DNA from: Calditrichota bacterium
Lineage (GTDB): Bacteria; Electryoneota; RPQS01
Direction of reading: 5' to 3'
NCBI GenBank assembly: GCA_020057985.1
Contig: JAGVEU010000023.1
Location: 1-6,700, forward strand
DNA: 6,700 nucleotides
Shown here: piece after piece, positions 1 through 5,788 of the stretch
Numbering within the stretch: the first letter of the stretch is position 1
Layout: each line of letters begins with the position of its first letter
Translations under genes and position numbers: made by a program
The notes under the pieces: generated by a model
What the model saw: the letters and a program-made list of their open reading frames with translations, nothing else
What the model was told of the DNA's origin: nothing
Database searches by the model: none

Positions 1-1
1 A

Positions 2-157
2 GCAGACCTGCTCAATGGCGGCTTACTTTTAAGAAACAGTATAGCAATGAGCGGCGGCTTTCGTATCTTGGGGTATGACACACAAAGCGCTATGACAGGT
101 TCGGGTCCGTTTGGACCGCTTTTTGGACGGGGTATTATGGTTATTGGGGCTCCGTGA
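2..157 (+). CDS. Possible C-terminal end of an unrecognised protein (5' truncated by window edge)
   Basis: One plus-strand frame stays open from base 2 to a TGA at 155-157, giving 51 residues that start ADLLNGGLLLRNS and end FGRGIMVIGAP. The residue mix (Gly-rich, hydrophobic, with a GFRILGYDT stretch) looks more protein-like than the other open frames here. About 50 stop-free codons is weak evidence, however, and I recognise no family. A second plus frame is open only to a TGA at 76-78. A hairpin followed by five T's (104-124) lies downstream of that stop, so a gene ending at 78 with a terminator behind it is a real alternative. If either frame is a gene, it converges on the large minus-strand gene, with about 420-500 bp of repeat-filled spacer between them. 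Function is unknown. Confidence 0.3.
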   Translation, partial: ADLLNGGLLLRNSIAMSGGFRILGYDTQSAMTGSGPFGPLFGRGIMVIGAP

Positions 158-230
158 GCGTCGTCAGTGGGCGTCATTTTATACTGATTCCCGAAAATCT
201 TCCGGCATTGAGCAATCATTACGATCTTCT

Positions 231-262
231 CTCCCCCTACTTTAGTAGGGGAACAAAGGGAG
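231..262. repeat. C-run/G-run hairpin module 1
   Basis: The perfect inverted repeat CCCCTACTTTAGTAGGGG (234-251; 8-bp arms around TT) is followed by AACAAAGGGAG. The trailing GGGAG (258-262) can also pair with the leading CTCCC (231-235), so two pairings share the same C-run. It sits inside the inverted-repeat element and resembles module 2 at 353-381 in layout: C-run, short stem, G-run, ACAAA, second G-run. Function unknown. Confidence 0.6.
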
Positions 263-352
263 TCAGCGTCAGACGGATGCCGGAATTCTTTTGAGAAGCA
301 GTATGACTCATATAGTCATTCCCGATGGTAAATTGGAATGCCAATCCTGTTT

Positions 353-381
353 CCCCCCTTGCAAGGGGGACAAAAGGGGGG
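353..381. repeat. C-run/G-run hairpin module 2
   Basis: CCCCCTTGCAAGGGGG (354-369) is a perfect 16-nt palindrome. It is followed by ACAAAAGGGGGG, whose AAGGGGGG (374-381) is complementary to CCCCCCTT (353-360). Two mutually exclusive hairpins can therefore use the same C-run. A further CCCCCCTTG occurs at 437-445, outside the element and without its own G-run partner. The layout matches module 1, which suggests the element contains two diverged copies of one unit. Confidence 0.6.
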
Positions 382-452
382 TTCTTGATGCCAACTTATT
401 TTCGGGAACCACTATAAAATCCGCCGAAAGTGGACTCCCCCCTTGATCGTCA

Positions 453-482
453 TTCTGGGCACCGCGTAGTGGTCATCCAGAA
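453..482. repeat. REP-like palindromic intergenic repeat
   Basis: TTCTGG (453-458) pairs with CCAGAA (477-482). Inside it, ACCGC (461-465) pairs with GTGGT (469-473), with one G-T wobble and a 3-nt loop. The whole folds as a two-part hairpin with a small internal loop. The phrase around it (GTCATTCTGGGCACCGCGTAG) resembles the short palindromic repeats that are dispersed between genes in many bacteria. It lies between the inverted-repeat element and the 3'-end hairpin of the large gene. Copy number cannot be judged from one window. Confidence 0.4.
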
Positions 483-520
483 GCTCTTGCTCAGAACGGC
501 TTGTTGTCGGGCACATGCAC

Positions 521-550
521 AAAGAGGCAGCCGTTTCCGACCGCCTCTTT
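521..550 (-). terminator. 3'-end hairpin of the large secreted-protein gene, GNRA-loop type
   Basis: On the minus strand this 30-nt block folds into a continuous 13-bp stem (AAAGAGGC with GCCTCTTT, then five more pairs, two of them G-U) closed by a GAAA tetraloop. It begins 27 nt after the TAG stop at 578-580. Only three U's end the stem and no longer U-run follows, so it is not a textbook intrinsic terminator; it may act in termination or in 3'-end protection. A near-identical hairpin lies after the other minus-strand gene (5735-5762). Read from the plus strand the loop would be TTTC, so the stable GNRA loop exists only in the sense transcript. Confidence 0.65.
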
Positions 551-577
551 CAGCCTTTCAACTTACTTGTTCTGTTT

Positions 578-3500
578 CTACTTCATCAGCAACATCTTCT
601 TGGTGGCGCTGAATGCAGCTGTCTCCATCCTGCAAATGTACAGGCCTGACGGTAAACCAGCGTCGACAAAATTCACGCGATGTCGCCCGGCATCCATGTT
701 ACCATTGACTAACACCTTCACTTCCTGTCCCATAAAATTGTAAATAGTCAAGGTTACATAACCTGATTCCTTCATATCGAAAGTTATCTGTGTACTCGGA
801 TTGAAAGGATTCGGGTAGTTCTGAAGTAGAGCATACTCGGTGATTGTTGCATTAGAAGCTATCGGTGTCGCTTCGACGGTTTGAAGCTCTTCTCGCATAC
901 TATTCAGATCCACGGAGACAAGTGTGTAGGAGTAGGAAGTGCCGTTCAGAACGCAGCGATCTGTCCATTCATAGGTGTGAGCCTCACCAGCAGCTGGAAC
1001 TGAAGCAACAAGGTTGCCATTCCTTTGGATATCAAAGCTTGCGTTATCCGTTTCAGAAGCCGTTGCCCAACGCAATTCAATCATGTTATCACCGGGGATA
1101 GCAGTGAACGATAGCAGTTCGACCGGCAGCACATTATCTGTAAGAAAATCCAGAGTATCAATTCGGCCAACTTCTACGGAGAGATCTGCAAAATTCTGGG
1201 TGCCTATATAGATTCCGTTATGATAAACGCTCCATACGGCCTCAGGAAACTCCGGCGCGGAGAGCGTGACATGCTTCACGCCGTTGCCGATATAGATCAA
1301 ACGATATTTCCCAAGGGCATCCACATAGTCTGTCGCATCGGATGAATTCAGCTCCGCTCCCACAGGAAAGAGACCGCTGCTGGTACTCCTAACAACACCG
1401 GTGATGACAGCAGCCGGCTCGAAGTTCTCGTAATTGTACGGTTGCGTCATTCCCACATCGGACACGTGCACACCAAAGTTTATGTCACCGCTGGGATATA
1501 GGAAAGCGTTCAGAATATGATATGGACCGTTACGCAAATTGCCGAATACATACCTTCCATCAAAGTGAATAGGGATCATCGTTGGACTACCTGCTTGCAC
1601 TTCCGCGAATCCCGATCCTTGAGCAATCGTCCGCCCATCCGCATCTCTGAGTTCAGCGAAACCAAGAATCACAGCGTGAGTATCAAAGACTGCTTCCATG
1701 CGCACAATCAACTCGTCGTACCTGCTGTTTCCGTTATTGTCCACCGCATAGTCGTCATGATTTCCGGTATACTGAACCATGACCGGAGCGCCTTCAAACT
1801 GATTTGCCTGATAGAACTGAGTGGGATACTCCGGTTGCACGTGCAGAATAGTCAAATAATCTGCACCTTTCACCTCAAGGAATTTAAGCGCGTACGGCCC
1901 GTTCACCCCGTGTTCCTGAATAATTGTGCCGGGAAAATCCAGTGTAATGGTTTGATTTCCAACCGCAAGGCTTACGGAAGTGTTGGCAAAGGCAAATGCT
2001 TCACCTGCCGTAGCCAAAGGGGAGGCAGGCTCGGCCAGCCATCCCGCAATCTCATAGGTTCCCGCACTGTCTACCTGTACTCCCAGTTGGAATCGGAGAA
2101 CATCGAAATGACCGTTGCCGTTCAAGTCCATTCCGAAATCGGAGTGAGTACCATTGAGTTGAAGCGCTGCCAGATCAAAGTTATTGGCTTGGTAGGCCTG
2201 CGTGGTGTGCTCTGAGCCAGCAATACTTGAACCCTCAGAGTTTTGCAGAATAAGAGAAACGCGATATGGGCCATTCAAACCTTTGCTACGAATGACTCTT
2301 CCGGGGAAGTCCACATTGATATTTTGAAATCCCGATGCCAAATCCTGCTGGACAGATGCATTGCTGATATTCACCGAGTCCTTCATCAGTGCAGCGATTA
2401 CAGCATAGGTTCCAGCAGTGCGGACAGCTAAGCCGACATGAGTACGCAAGATATTAAAGTCTCCGTCACCATCTGTATCGATACCCTCGTCGCTTGAGGC
2501 AGCAAACCCGGCACCTAATTCACCGAATTGCACGTATGGGAAGGAAGGAGTCACATGATTGAGTTGGTCTTCCTGACCATTCGTACTGTAACCGAATGCC
2601 ACCAGTGTGTACGGGCCATCCTCACCACTTTGAAATATCTGCTCGCCGGAAAAATCGAGGGTAGCCGCAATTGTACCTGCCAAACCAGAGTAGCTGAATT
2701 GAGTCGGAAGCATGTAGTAGTATTGGGGACGATTTGCAATTACTGCACCATTCTTCTCTAACCATGCTTTTACGACATAGTTGCCGGGCTGAGTTACAAT
2801 AAATGAAACCTCCGCAGTCAACGCCTCATAGAAACCATCTCCATTTTGATCTACCGGGGTGTAGGAGACTACTCCGGTAAAGTGCATAAGATCACTATCC
2901 AAGCTCCGCGAACGAGTCATGCCATTGGGCATGATAACGGTTGCGAGCATTGGACGGTTGAAACCCGCGTCAACCTGTCCATTCAAAGAAGCCAGTTCAG
3001 GCTGTGGTGTGCCCCACTTATCGGGCAGCGATGCAGTTGCCAAAGGAGGAGCGACATCCACGGGAATTTCGCACCAATTATTACCTTCGTTCGAGGATTC
3101 ATTGATGACATTTTGATAGTCAGCTTCCAGACGTATAATGTGACTACCTTGTGAAGCAAAGGTGTAAGGCCAGTCTTGAATATAGGCAGAGGAGTTTTGT
3201 TCGAGCGGTGGAGTCACCGTCCAAGATGCAACGGGATTTCCATCCACTAAAATGCGAACATCAAAGCCAACTGTTGTACGACCGCCAGCATTATGAATTG
3301 CCCAGTCGATAAATGCCGGCTGACCCGCGCGGGATTGTGATTGCGTGCTCGTTCCGGAGACATTCGACACAATGATTGGTCCATCCCATCCTGTGAGCGT
3401 GTAACACGCTAAGTCCGCGGCAGGAGAATAACCATAGTTACCCCAACAACCAAAGCCATTGCGCTCATAAACATTCTCAGGCGGAGCTACCTTCGTCACG

Positions 3501-5026
3501 GTTGGTCCTTCGATCGTAGTTGTCATTGTAGGATTGTCAAAATTCCACGCAATAAACTCATGGTCAGTGCCGTAATCCTTGTTGTATGTTGCATCTTGAT
3601 AGCGTGTTCCAAATTTCCGCAGACTGTGAGATGAGAACTTATAGCGGTTATAAGCGCCGCCCGTATATGGGTGTACGTTACCGGGGAAGCCTGGATCAAG
3701 AGATCCTGTCCCTGCTCCATTACTCACGGTCACGAAACCATTATTTGTGCTGCCTTGCGGTGGAGTAGTCCATCCTAAAGGCACTCCAAGGACGCTGCAC
3801 ATATTCTCCATGACTTCACTGAACCTATAGCAATCACCCCAGTGGCAAGGATCATCCCCGACAAGTTGTTGCCAATTGCACGTATTGGGAAAATATCCGT
3901 ACCACCAATGATTTCGTCCATAGTTATAGAGTCCACCTCGGACATTGAGTACTACATTATCCGGATTTATCGCGCCACTTCCCCAAGAACAGGCCTTCTC
4001 GTACCATATACGTCGAGGTGATGCGGTAATCGGAGTTGTATATGTAACTAAAACTTTTCGTTGAATCGTTTCCGTAGAAGTCTCAAAGGTGTTTGGATCT
4101 GTGTAGGTTACACGAAGCTCAAGAGTATAACTATCGACAGTGTTTGGGCTTCGGAGCACGACGATGTGTTCCCACGATGGCGTAAAACTCATGCCACCGC
4201 TTGGCGTAGCATCAGTGTAATTCCATCCGCATTCCCAAGATGGTGGGACTACACTGGTTGGACAGCTATTGATATGCAGACGAAGGCTGAATGATGAATT
4301 CCGTGGAACACTAATTGGGTACTCATCAAAGGAAATTCTATCACCACCTCCACTCATGCAATTAAATTCTTTCAGCCATATAACACCATCAGGGATTTCT
4401 CTAATAGGATTGCCCCCCAGAACGGTGATGCGATCTACTTGAAAACTGGTTTCTTCAAGTTCAATCGCGTAATCCACCACATTCCCCCAATTCCAGTATT
4501 CCCAACACGGATCATTCGGATCATCCCCCCAACCGAGGTTTACACGCAGGTATGTCTGTCCCACATGATTAGGAGGAATGGTGGCTTGAGCATATCCTGT
4601 CATGATGCCAGAATAATTGATATTCAGATACCCCGTTAAAGCCATGTTGATGACCTGCTCACTGGGTTCCCAAGTATGATTGCCATTCCAGTCAATCCAT
4701 CCGTTGACATACTCCGGGCTGTCATCATATTCCGGACATGGATTGCCAGATGAGCAACCCGTTGGGTTAGCTATGAAAATCTCCACTACAAATGATATGT
4801 TGTTGTCATCAATAGTCCATGTGACATCACTGATGGATTCATACCACGTACTTCCACCATAGCTGTCGCAATAGCCGGGAGTTCTGGCTGGTTCTGAACG
4901 TGGACTTTCGGGCGGGGTTCCACGTTGTGCATAAGCCGTTAGCACACTCATTACTAAGAGAACCAGAACCACGGCATAGGGCAAGCAGACAAGGTTAGCC
5001 ATAGAAAAACGCGATCTGTGTAACAT
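578..5026 (-). CDS. Large secreted multidomain protein with GEVED, transglutaminase-like, CARDB and T9SS C-terminal sorting domains
   Basis: This 1482-residue protein is predicted to be exported and either surface-anchored or released by type IX secretion. Residues 1-33 form a signal peptide: basic start, a long hydrophobic core, and cleavage after AYA. About 51-190 is a GEVED-type domain (NGWIDWNGNHTWEP near 108, GNVVDYAIEL at 181-190), followed by a beta-rich stretch to about 335. About 340-485 resembles a transglutaminase-like fold, with GDCYRFSEVM (Cys399), FSSHSL (His467) and YQDATYN (Asp478) as candidate catalytic residues. About 545-657 is a CARDB adhesion-type domain. About 715-1180 holds four degenerate repeats with DxNGDG-type calcium loops and an NGPY motif. 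About 1204-1295 looks carboxypeptidase-regulatory-like, and 1298-1390 FnIII-like (PVELLSFTA). The end, about 1394-1482, is the T9SS type A sorting domain. The first ATG is chosen because a strong ribosome binding site precedes it; Met9 lacks one. The domain calls come from motif recognition. The substrate or binding partner is unknown. Confidence 0.93.
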   Translation of the reverse strand: MLHRSRFSMANLVCLPYAVVLVLLVMSVLTAYAQRGTPPESPRSEPARTPGYCDSYGGSTWYESISDVTWTIDDNNISFVVEIFIANPTGCSSGNPCPEYDDSPEYVNGWIDWNGNHTWEPSEQVINMALTGYLNINYSGIMTGYAQATIPPNHVGQTYLRVNLGWGDDPNDPCWEYWNWGNVVDYAIELEETSFQVDRITVLGGNPIREIPDGVIWLKEFNCMSGGGDRISFDEYPISVPRNSSFSLRLHINSCPTSVVPPSWECGWNYTDATPSGGMSFTPSWEHIVVLRSPNTVDSYTLELRVTYTDPNTFETSTETIQRKVLVTYTTPITASPRRIWYEKACSWGSGAINPDNVVLNVRGGLYNYGRNHWWYGYFPNTCNWQQLVGDDPCHWGDCYRFSEVMENMCSVLGVPLGWTTPPQGSTNNGFVTVSNGAGTGSLDPGFPGNVHPYTGGAYNRYKFSSHSLRKFGTRYQDATYNKDYGTDHEFIAWNFDNPTMTTTIEGPTVTKVAPPENVYERNGFGCWGNYGYSPAADLACYTLTGWDGPIIVSNVSGTSTQSQSRAGQPAFIDWAIHNAGGRTTVGFDVRILVDGNPVASWTVTPPLEQNSSAYIQDWPYTFASQGSHIIRLEADYQNVINESSNEGNNWCEIPVDVAPPLATASLPDKWGTPQPELASLNGQVDAGFNRPMLATVIMPNGMTRSRSLDSDLMHFTGVVSYTPVDQNGDGFYEALTAEVSFIVTQPGNYVVKAWLEKNGAVIANRPQYYYMLPTQFSYSGLAGTIAATLDFSGEQIFQSGEDGPYTLVAFGYSTNGQEDQLNHVTPSFPYVQFGELGAGFAASSDEGIDTDGDGDFNILRTHVGLAVRTAGTYAVIAALMKDSVNISNASVQQDLASGFQNINVDFPGRVIRSKGLNGPYRVSLILQNSEGSSIAGSEHTTQAYQANNFDLAALQLNGTHSDFGMDLNGNGHFDVLRFQLGVQVDSAGTYEIAGWLAEPASPLATAGEAFAFANTSVSLAVGNQTITLDFPGTIIQEHGVNGPYALKFLEVKGADYLTILHVQPEYPTQFYQANQFEGAPVMVQYTGNHDDYAVDNNGNSRYDELIVRMEAVFDTHAVILGFAELRDADGRTIAQGSGFAEVQAGSPTMIPIHFDGRYVFGNLRNGPYHILNAFLYPSGDINFGVHVSDVGMTQPYNYENFEPAAVITGVVRSTSSGLFPVGAELNSSDATDYVDALGKYRLIYIGNGVKHVTLSAPEFPEAVWSVYHNGIYIGTQNFADLSVEVGRIDTLDFLTDNVLPVELLSFTAIPGDNMIELRWATASETDNASFDIQRNGNLVASVPAAGEAHTYEWTDRCVLNGTSYSYTLVSVDLNSMREELQTVEATPIASNATITEYALLQNYPNPFNPSTQITFDMKESGYVTLTIYNFMGQEVKVLVNGNMDAGRHRVNFVDAGLPSGLYICRMETAAFSATKKMLLMK

Positions 5027-5032
5027 TTTTTA

Positions 5033-5040
5033 TTCCTCTT
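5033..5040 (-). promoter_or_regulatory. Ribosome binding site of the large secreted-protein gene
   Basis: On the minus strand AAGAGGAA lies upstream of the ATG at 5024-5026, with an A-rich spacer of 7 nt after AGGA. This supports the first ATG over the in-frame Met codon eight residues later. No convincing -35/-10 pair or Bacteroidota-type TTTG/TAnnTTTG promoter could be placed in the 70 bp upstream. Confidence 0.75.
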
Positions 5041-5109
5041 GATAATTAAAACAGTCGGTTCTGAAAAAGTTTGTTTTTGGATTTTGCTGGCGACATGGTG
5101 TAAATGCGA

Positions 5110-5138
5110 GCCTGTCTACGCAGCGTAGGACATCAGGC
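5110..5138. repeat. Imperfect palindrome upstream of the large gene
   Basis: GCCTG (5110-5114) pairs with CAGGC (5134-5138). Inside it, CTACGC (5116-5121) pairs with GCGTAG (5123-5128) around a single base, leaving an asymmetric bulge (GACAT) on one side. It lies about 85 bp upstream of the large gene's start codon and about 27 bp outside the IS relic. It could be a dispersed intergenic palindrome, a leader hairpin or an operator; the sequence does not decide. Confidence 0.4.
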
Positions 5139-5164
5139 AATAACCACTGAAGTCCGATTGCTGC

Positions 5165-5460
5165 GGACTGTTGGGGAAGAGTAGCCTATTAATGTGGATA
5201 AACAGGCGCGAAAGAAGAGTCGAAAAAGTGCCCAGAGGAGCTTTTGCAGGTCAGACTAACCATCAGTTGTATCGGCAACCCCGGACGGCCAACATGCTCT
5301 TCCTACAGCCAGCGACTCAAACTGGCACTCAAACGAGGGCCAATCAATTTGACAGGATAACCGAACCAGCCGATGGCTCAAGTTGAGCATTGAATCTAAA
5401 CGAATCCGTAGTATAGTTCATCAAGGACTCGATGCTGGTGACTTTTCTCGAACAAGAGCC
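5165..5460 (-). mobile_element. Decayed, internally deleted IS5-like insertion sequence remnant
   Basis: The ends show imperfect terminal inverted repeats: TGTTGGGGAAGAGTAGCC (5169-5186) against the minus-strand TGTTCGAGAAAAGTCACC (5454-5437), 13 of 18 matching. Both outer edges may begin with GG. Between them, the minus strand encodes the broken start of an IS5-family transposase and what may be its C-terminal tail. At about 296 bp the element is far shorter than a full IS of this family, and the catalytic DDE centre is missing, so it cannot move by itself. No target-site duplication is evident. The relic sits in the upstream region of the large gene, in the same orientation. The transposase similarity is the firmest part; the exact ends are inferred. 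Confidence 0.55.
5189..5402 (-). pseudogene. IS5-family transposase fragment (N-terminal DUF772-type domain), frameshifted and truncated
   Basis: Read on the minus strand from about 5402, the frame gives LDSMLNLSHRLVRLSCQIDW and then PSFECQFESL. This matches the family pattern of an N-terminal hydrophobic LN-x-HPLV-x-LA segment, IDW and F-E. From 5290 the similarity moves to another frame with GRPGLPIQLMVSLTCK, the conserved GRP-LPIRLMVGL-LK block, so a frameshift lies between 5305 and 5290. Similarity stops there. In the first frame, after a TAG (5256-5258), comes SDLQKLLWALFRLFFRAC, which resembles the NLRKLL-rich C-terminal tail of such transposases. That suggests the roughly 200-300 residue catalytic middle was deleted, joining start and end. 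A TAA at 5189-5191 lies just inside the terminal repeat. The N-terminal match is seen directly; the C-terminal match is weaker inference. Confidence 0.6.
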
Positions 5461-5734
5461 AGGTGCTTTTTTCACTGTGAAATATATAGAGACTGAACGA
5501 GGAGCGCAAGGAAATTCGCCCTCCTATTTCGGATTTCTATTTTATACAGTCTTGTCCACTTTGAATACTATGCCGCTTAGATATACTCAATATGCTTGTT
5601 TGGTCAGATATTAACGCTGGGTGCAATGAATGCCAAAGTCCCGGTCAACCAGCCTTGCTACTTCTGAAACAACAGGTTAAGAATTCTGGCAAGGTAAACA
5701 ACAAACGAGAGCCCTGATCAACAGCCAAAATCGG
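5461..5734. other. Intergenic stretch with no recognisable gene
   Basis: This AT-leaning stretch lies between the IS relic and the 3' hairpin of the mutase gene. Open frames are short, with no ribosome binding site and no familiar protein pattern. Small inverted repeats occur: TTCAC-T-GTGAA near 5471-5481, AGGAG/CTCCT around 5501-5525, and CCTTGC (5653-5658) with GCAAGG (5689-5694). None has a clear role. I could not place a convincing promoter in it. Confidence 0.5.
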
Positions 5735-5762
5735 AAGAGGCAACCGTTTCCGACTGCCTCTT
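5735..5762 (-). terminator. 3'-end hairpin of the mutase gene, GNRA-loop type
   Basis: On the minus strand this folds into a 12-bp stem (AAGAGGC with GCCTCTT, plus five inner pairs, two of them G-U) with a GAAA tetraloop. It starts 26 nt after the TAG stop at 5789-5791. It closely matches the hairpin at 521-550. Bases differ inside the stem, but pairing is kept: a G-U becomes A-U, and a G-C becomes G-U. The sequence after the stem (CCGATTTT) is only loosely U-rich. Probable role: transcription termination or mRNA 3'-end stability. Confidence 0.65.
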
Positions 5763-5788
5763 TCTGCATTTCAGTATTTCAGCATTTT

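Larger units (their letters stand above)
176..420. mobile_element. MITE-like inverted-repeat element, 245 bp, no coding capacity
   Basis: Bases 176-198 and 398-420 are inverted repeats matching at 21 of 23 positions; each end reads ATTTTATA, then a variable base and TG, then TTCCCGAAAAT. A weaker match continues inward, including GGCAT at the same offset in both arms, for about 28 of 37 positions overall. Inside lie a second inverted repeat (TTCCGGCAT 200-208 with ATGCCGGAA 277-285), small palindromes at 303-319 and 332-345, and two C-run/G-run hairpins. No ORF of meaningful length is present. Size, terminal inverted repeats and lack of coding sequence fit a miniature inverted-repeat transposable element or a foldback intergenic repeat. 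I see no clear target-site duplication (flanks gcgtc and ccgcc), which keeps the mobile interpretation provisional. It could also be a structured RNA or a terminator cluster between converging genes. Confidence 0.55.

Noticed and set aside
104..124. GGTCC-GTTT-GGACC hairpin followed by GCTTTTT, resembling an intrinsic terminator on the plus strand
   Set aside because: The stem is only 5 bp and lies inside the longer open frame that continues to 157. It would count only if the upstream gene ended at 78, which cannot be decided here.
231..381. The two C-run/G-run modules as a CRISPR-like repeat pair
   Set aside because: There are only two copies, they are diverged and internally palindromic, and there are no regular spacers or cas genes. 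This is not a CRISPR array.
1517..2215. 232-codon plus-strand frame opposite the large gene
   Set aside because: It is fully antisense to well-supported repeat domains of the large protein and shows no family-like motifs. Long antisense frames are common opposite repetitive coding sequence.
5046..5096. Minus-strand mini-ORF of 16 codons (MSPAKSKNKLFQNRLF) ending just before the large gene's ribosome binding site
   Set aside because: No ribosome binding site precedes its ATG, and the composition looks like translated A-rich leader DNA. It could be a leader peptide, but nothing supports it.
5171..5386. 71-codon plus-strand frame in the intergenic gap
   Set aside because: It is antisense to the transposase relic, has no ribosome binding site, and shows no protein-like pattern. 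It is a shadow of the decayed minus-strand gene.
5432..5614. 60-codon plus-strand frame starting inside the IS end
   Set aside because: It has a low-complexity hydrophobic/aromatic mix, no ribosome binding site, and straddles the inferred IS boundary. Probably chance.
5618..5640. Minus-strand TTTGGCATTCATTGCACC resembling a sigma-54 promoter
   Set aside because: The spacing between TGG and TTGC is 2 bp shorter than the -24/-12 consensus requires, and no gene starts suitably downstream.
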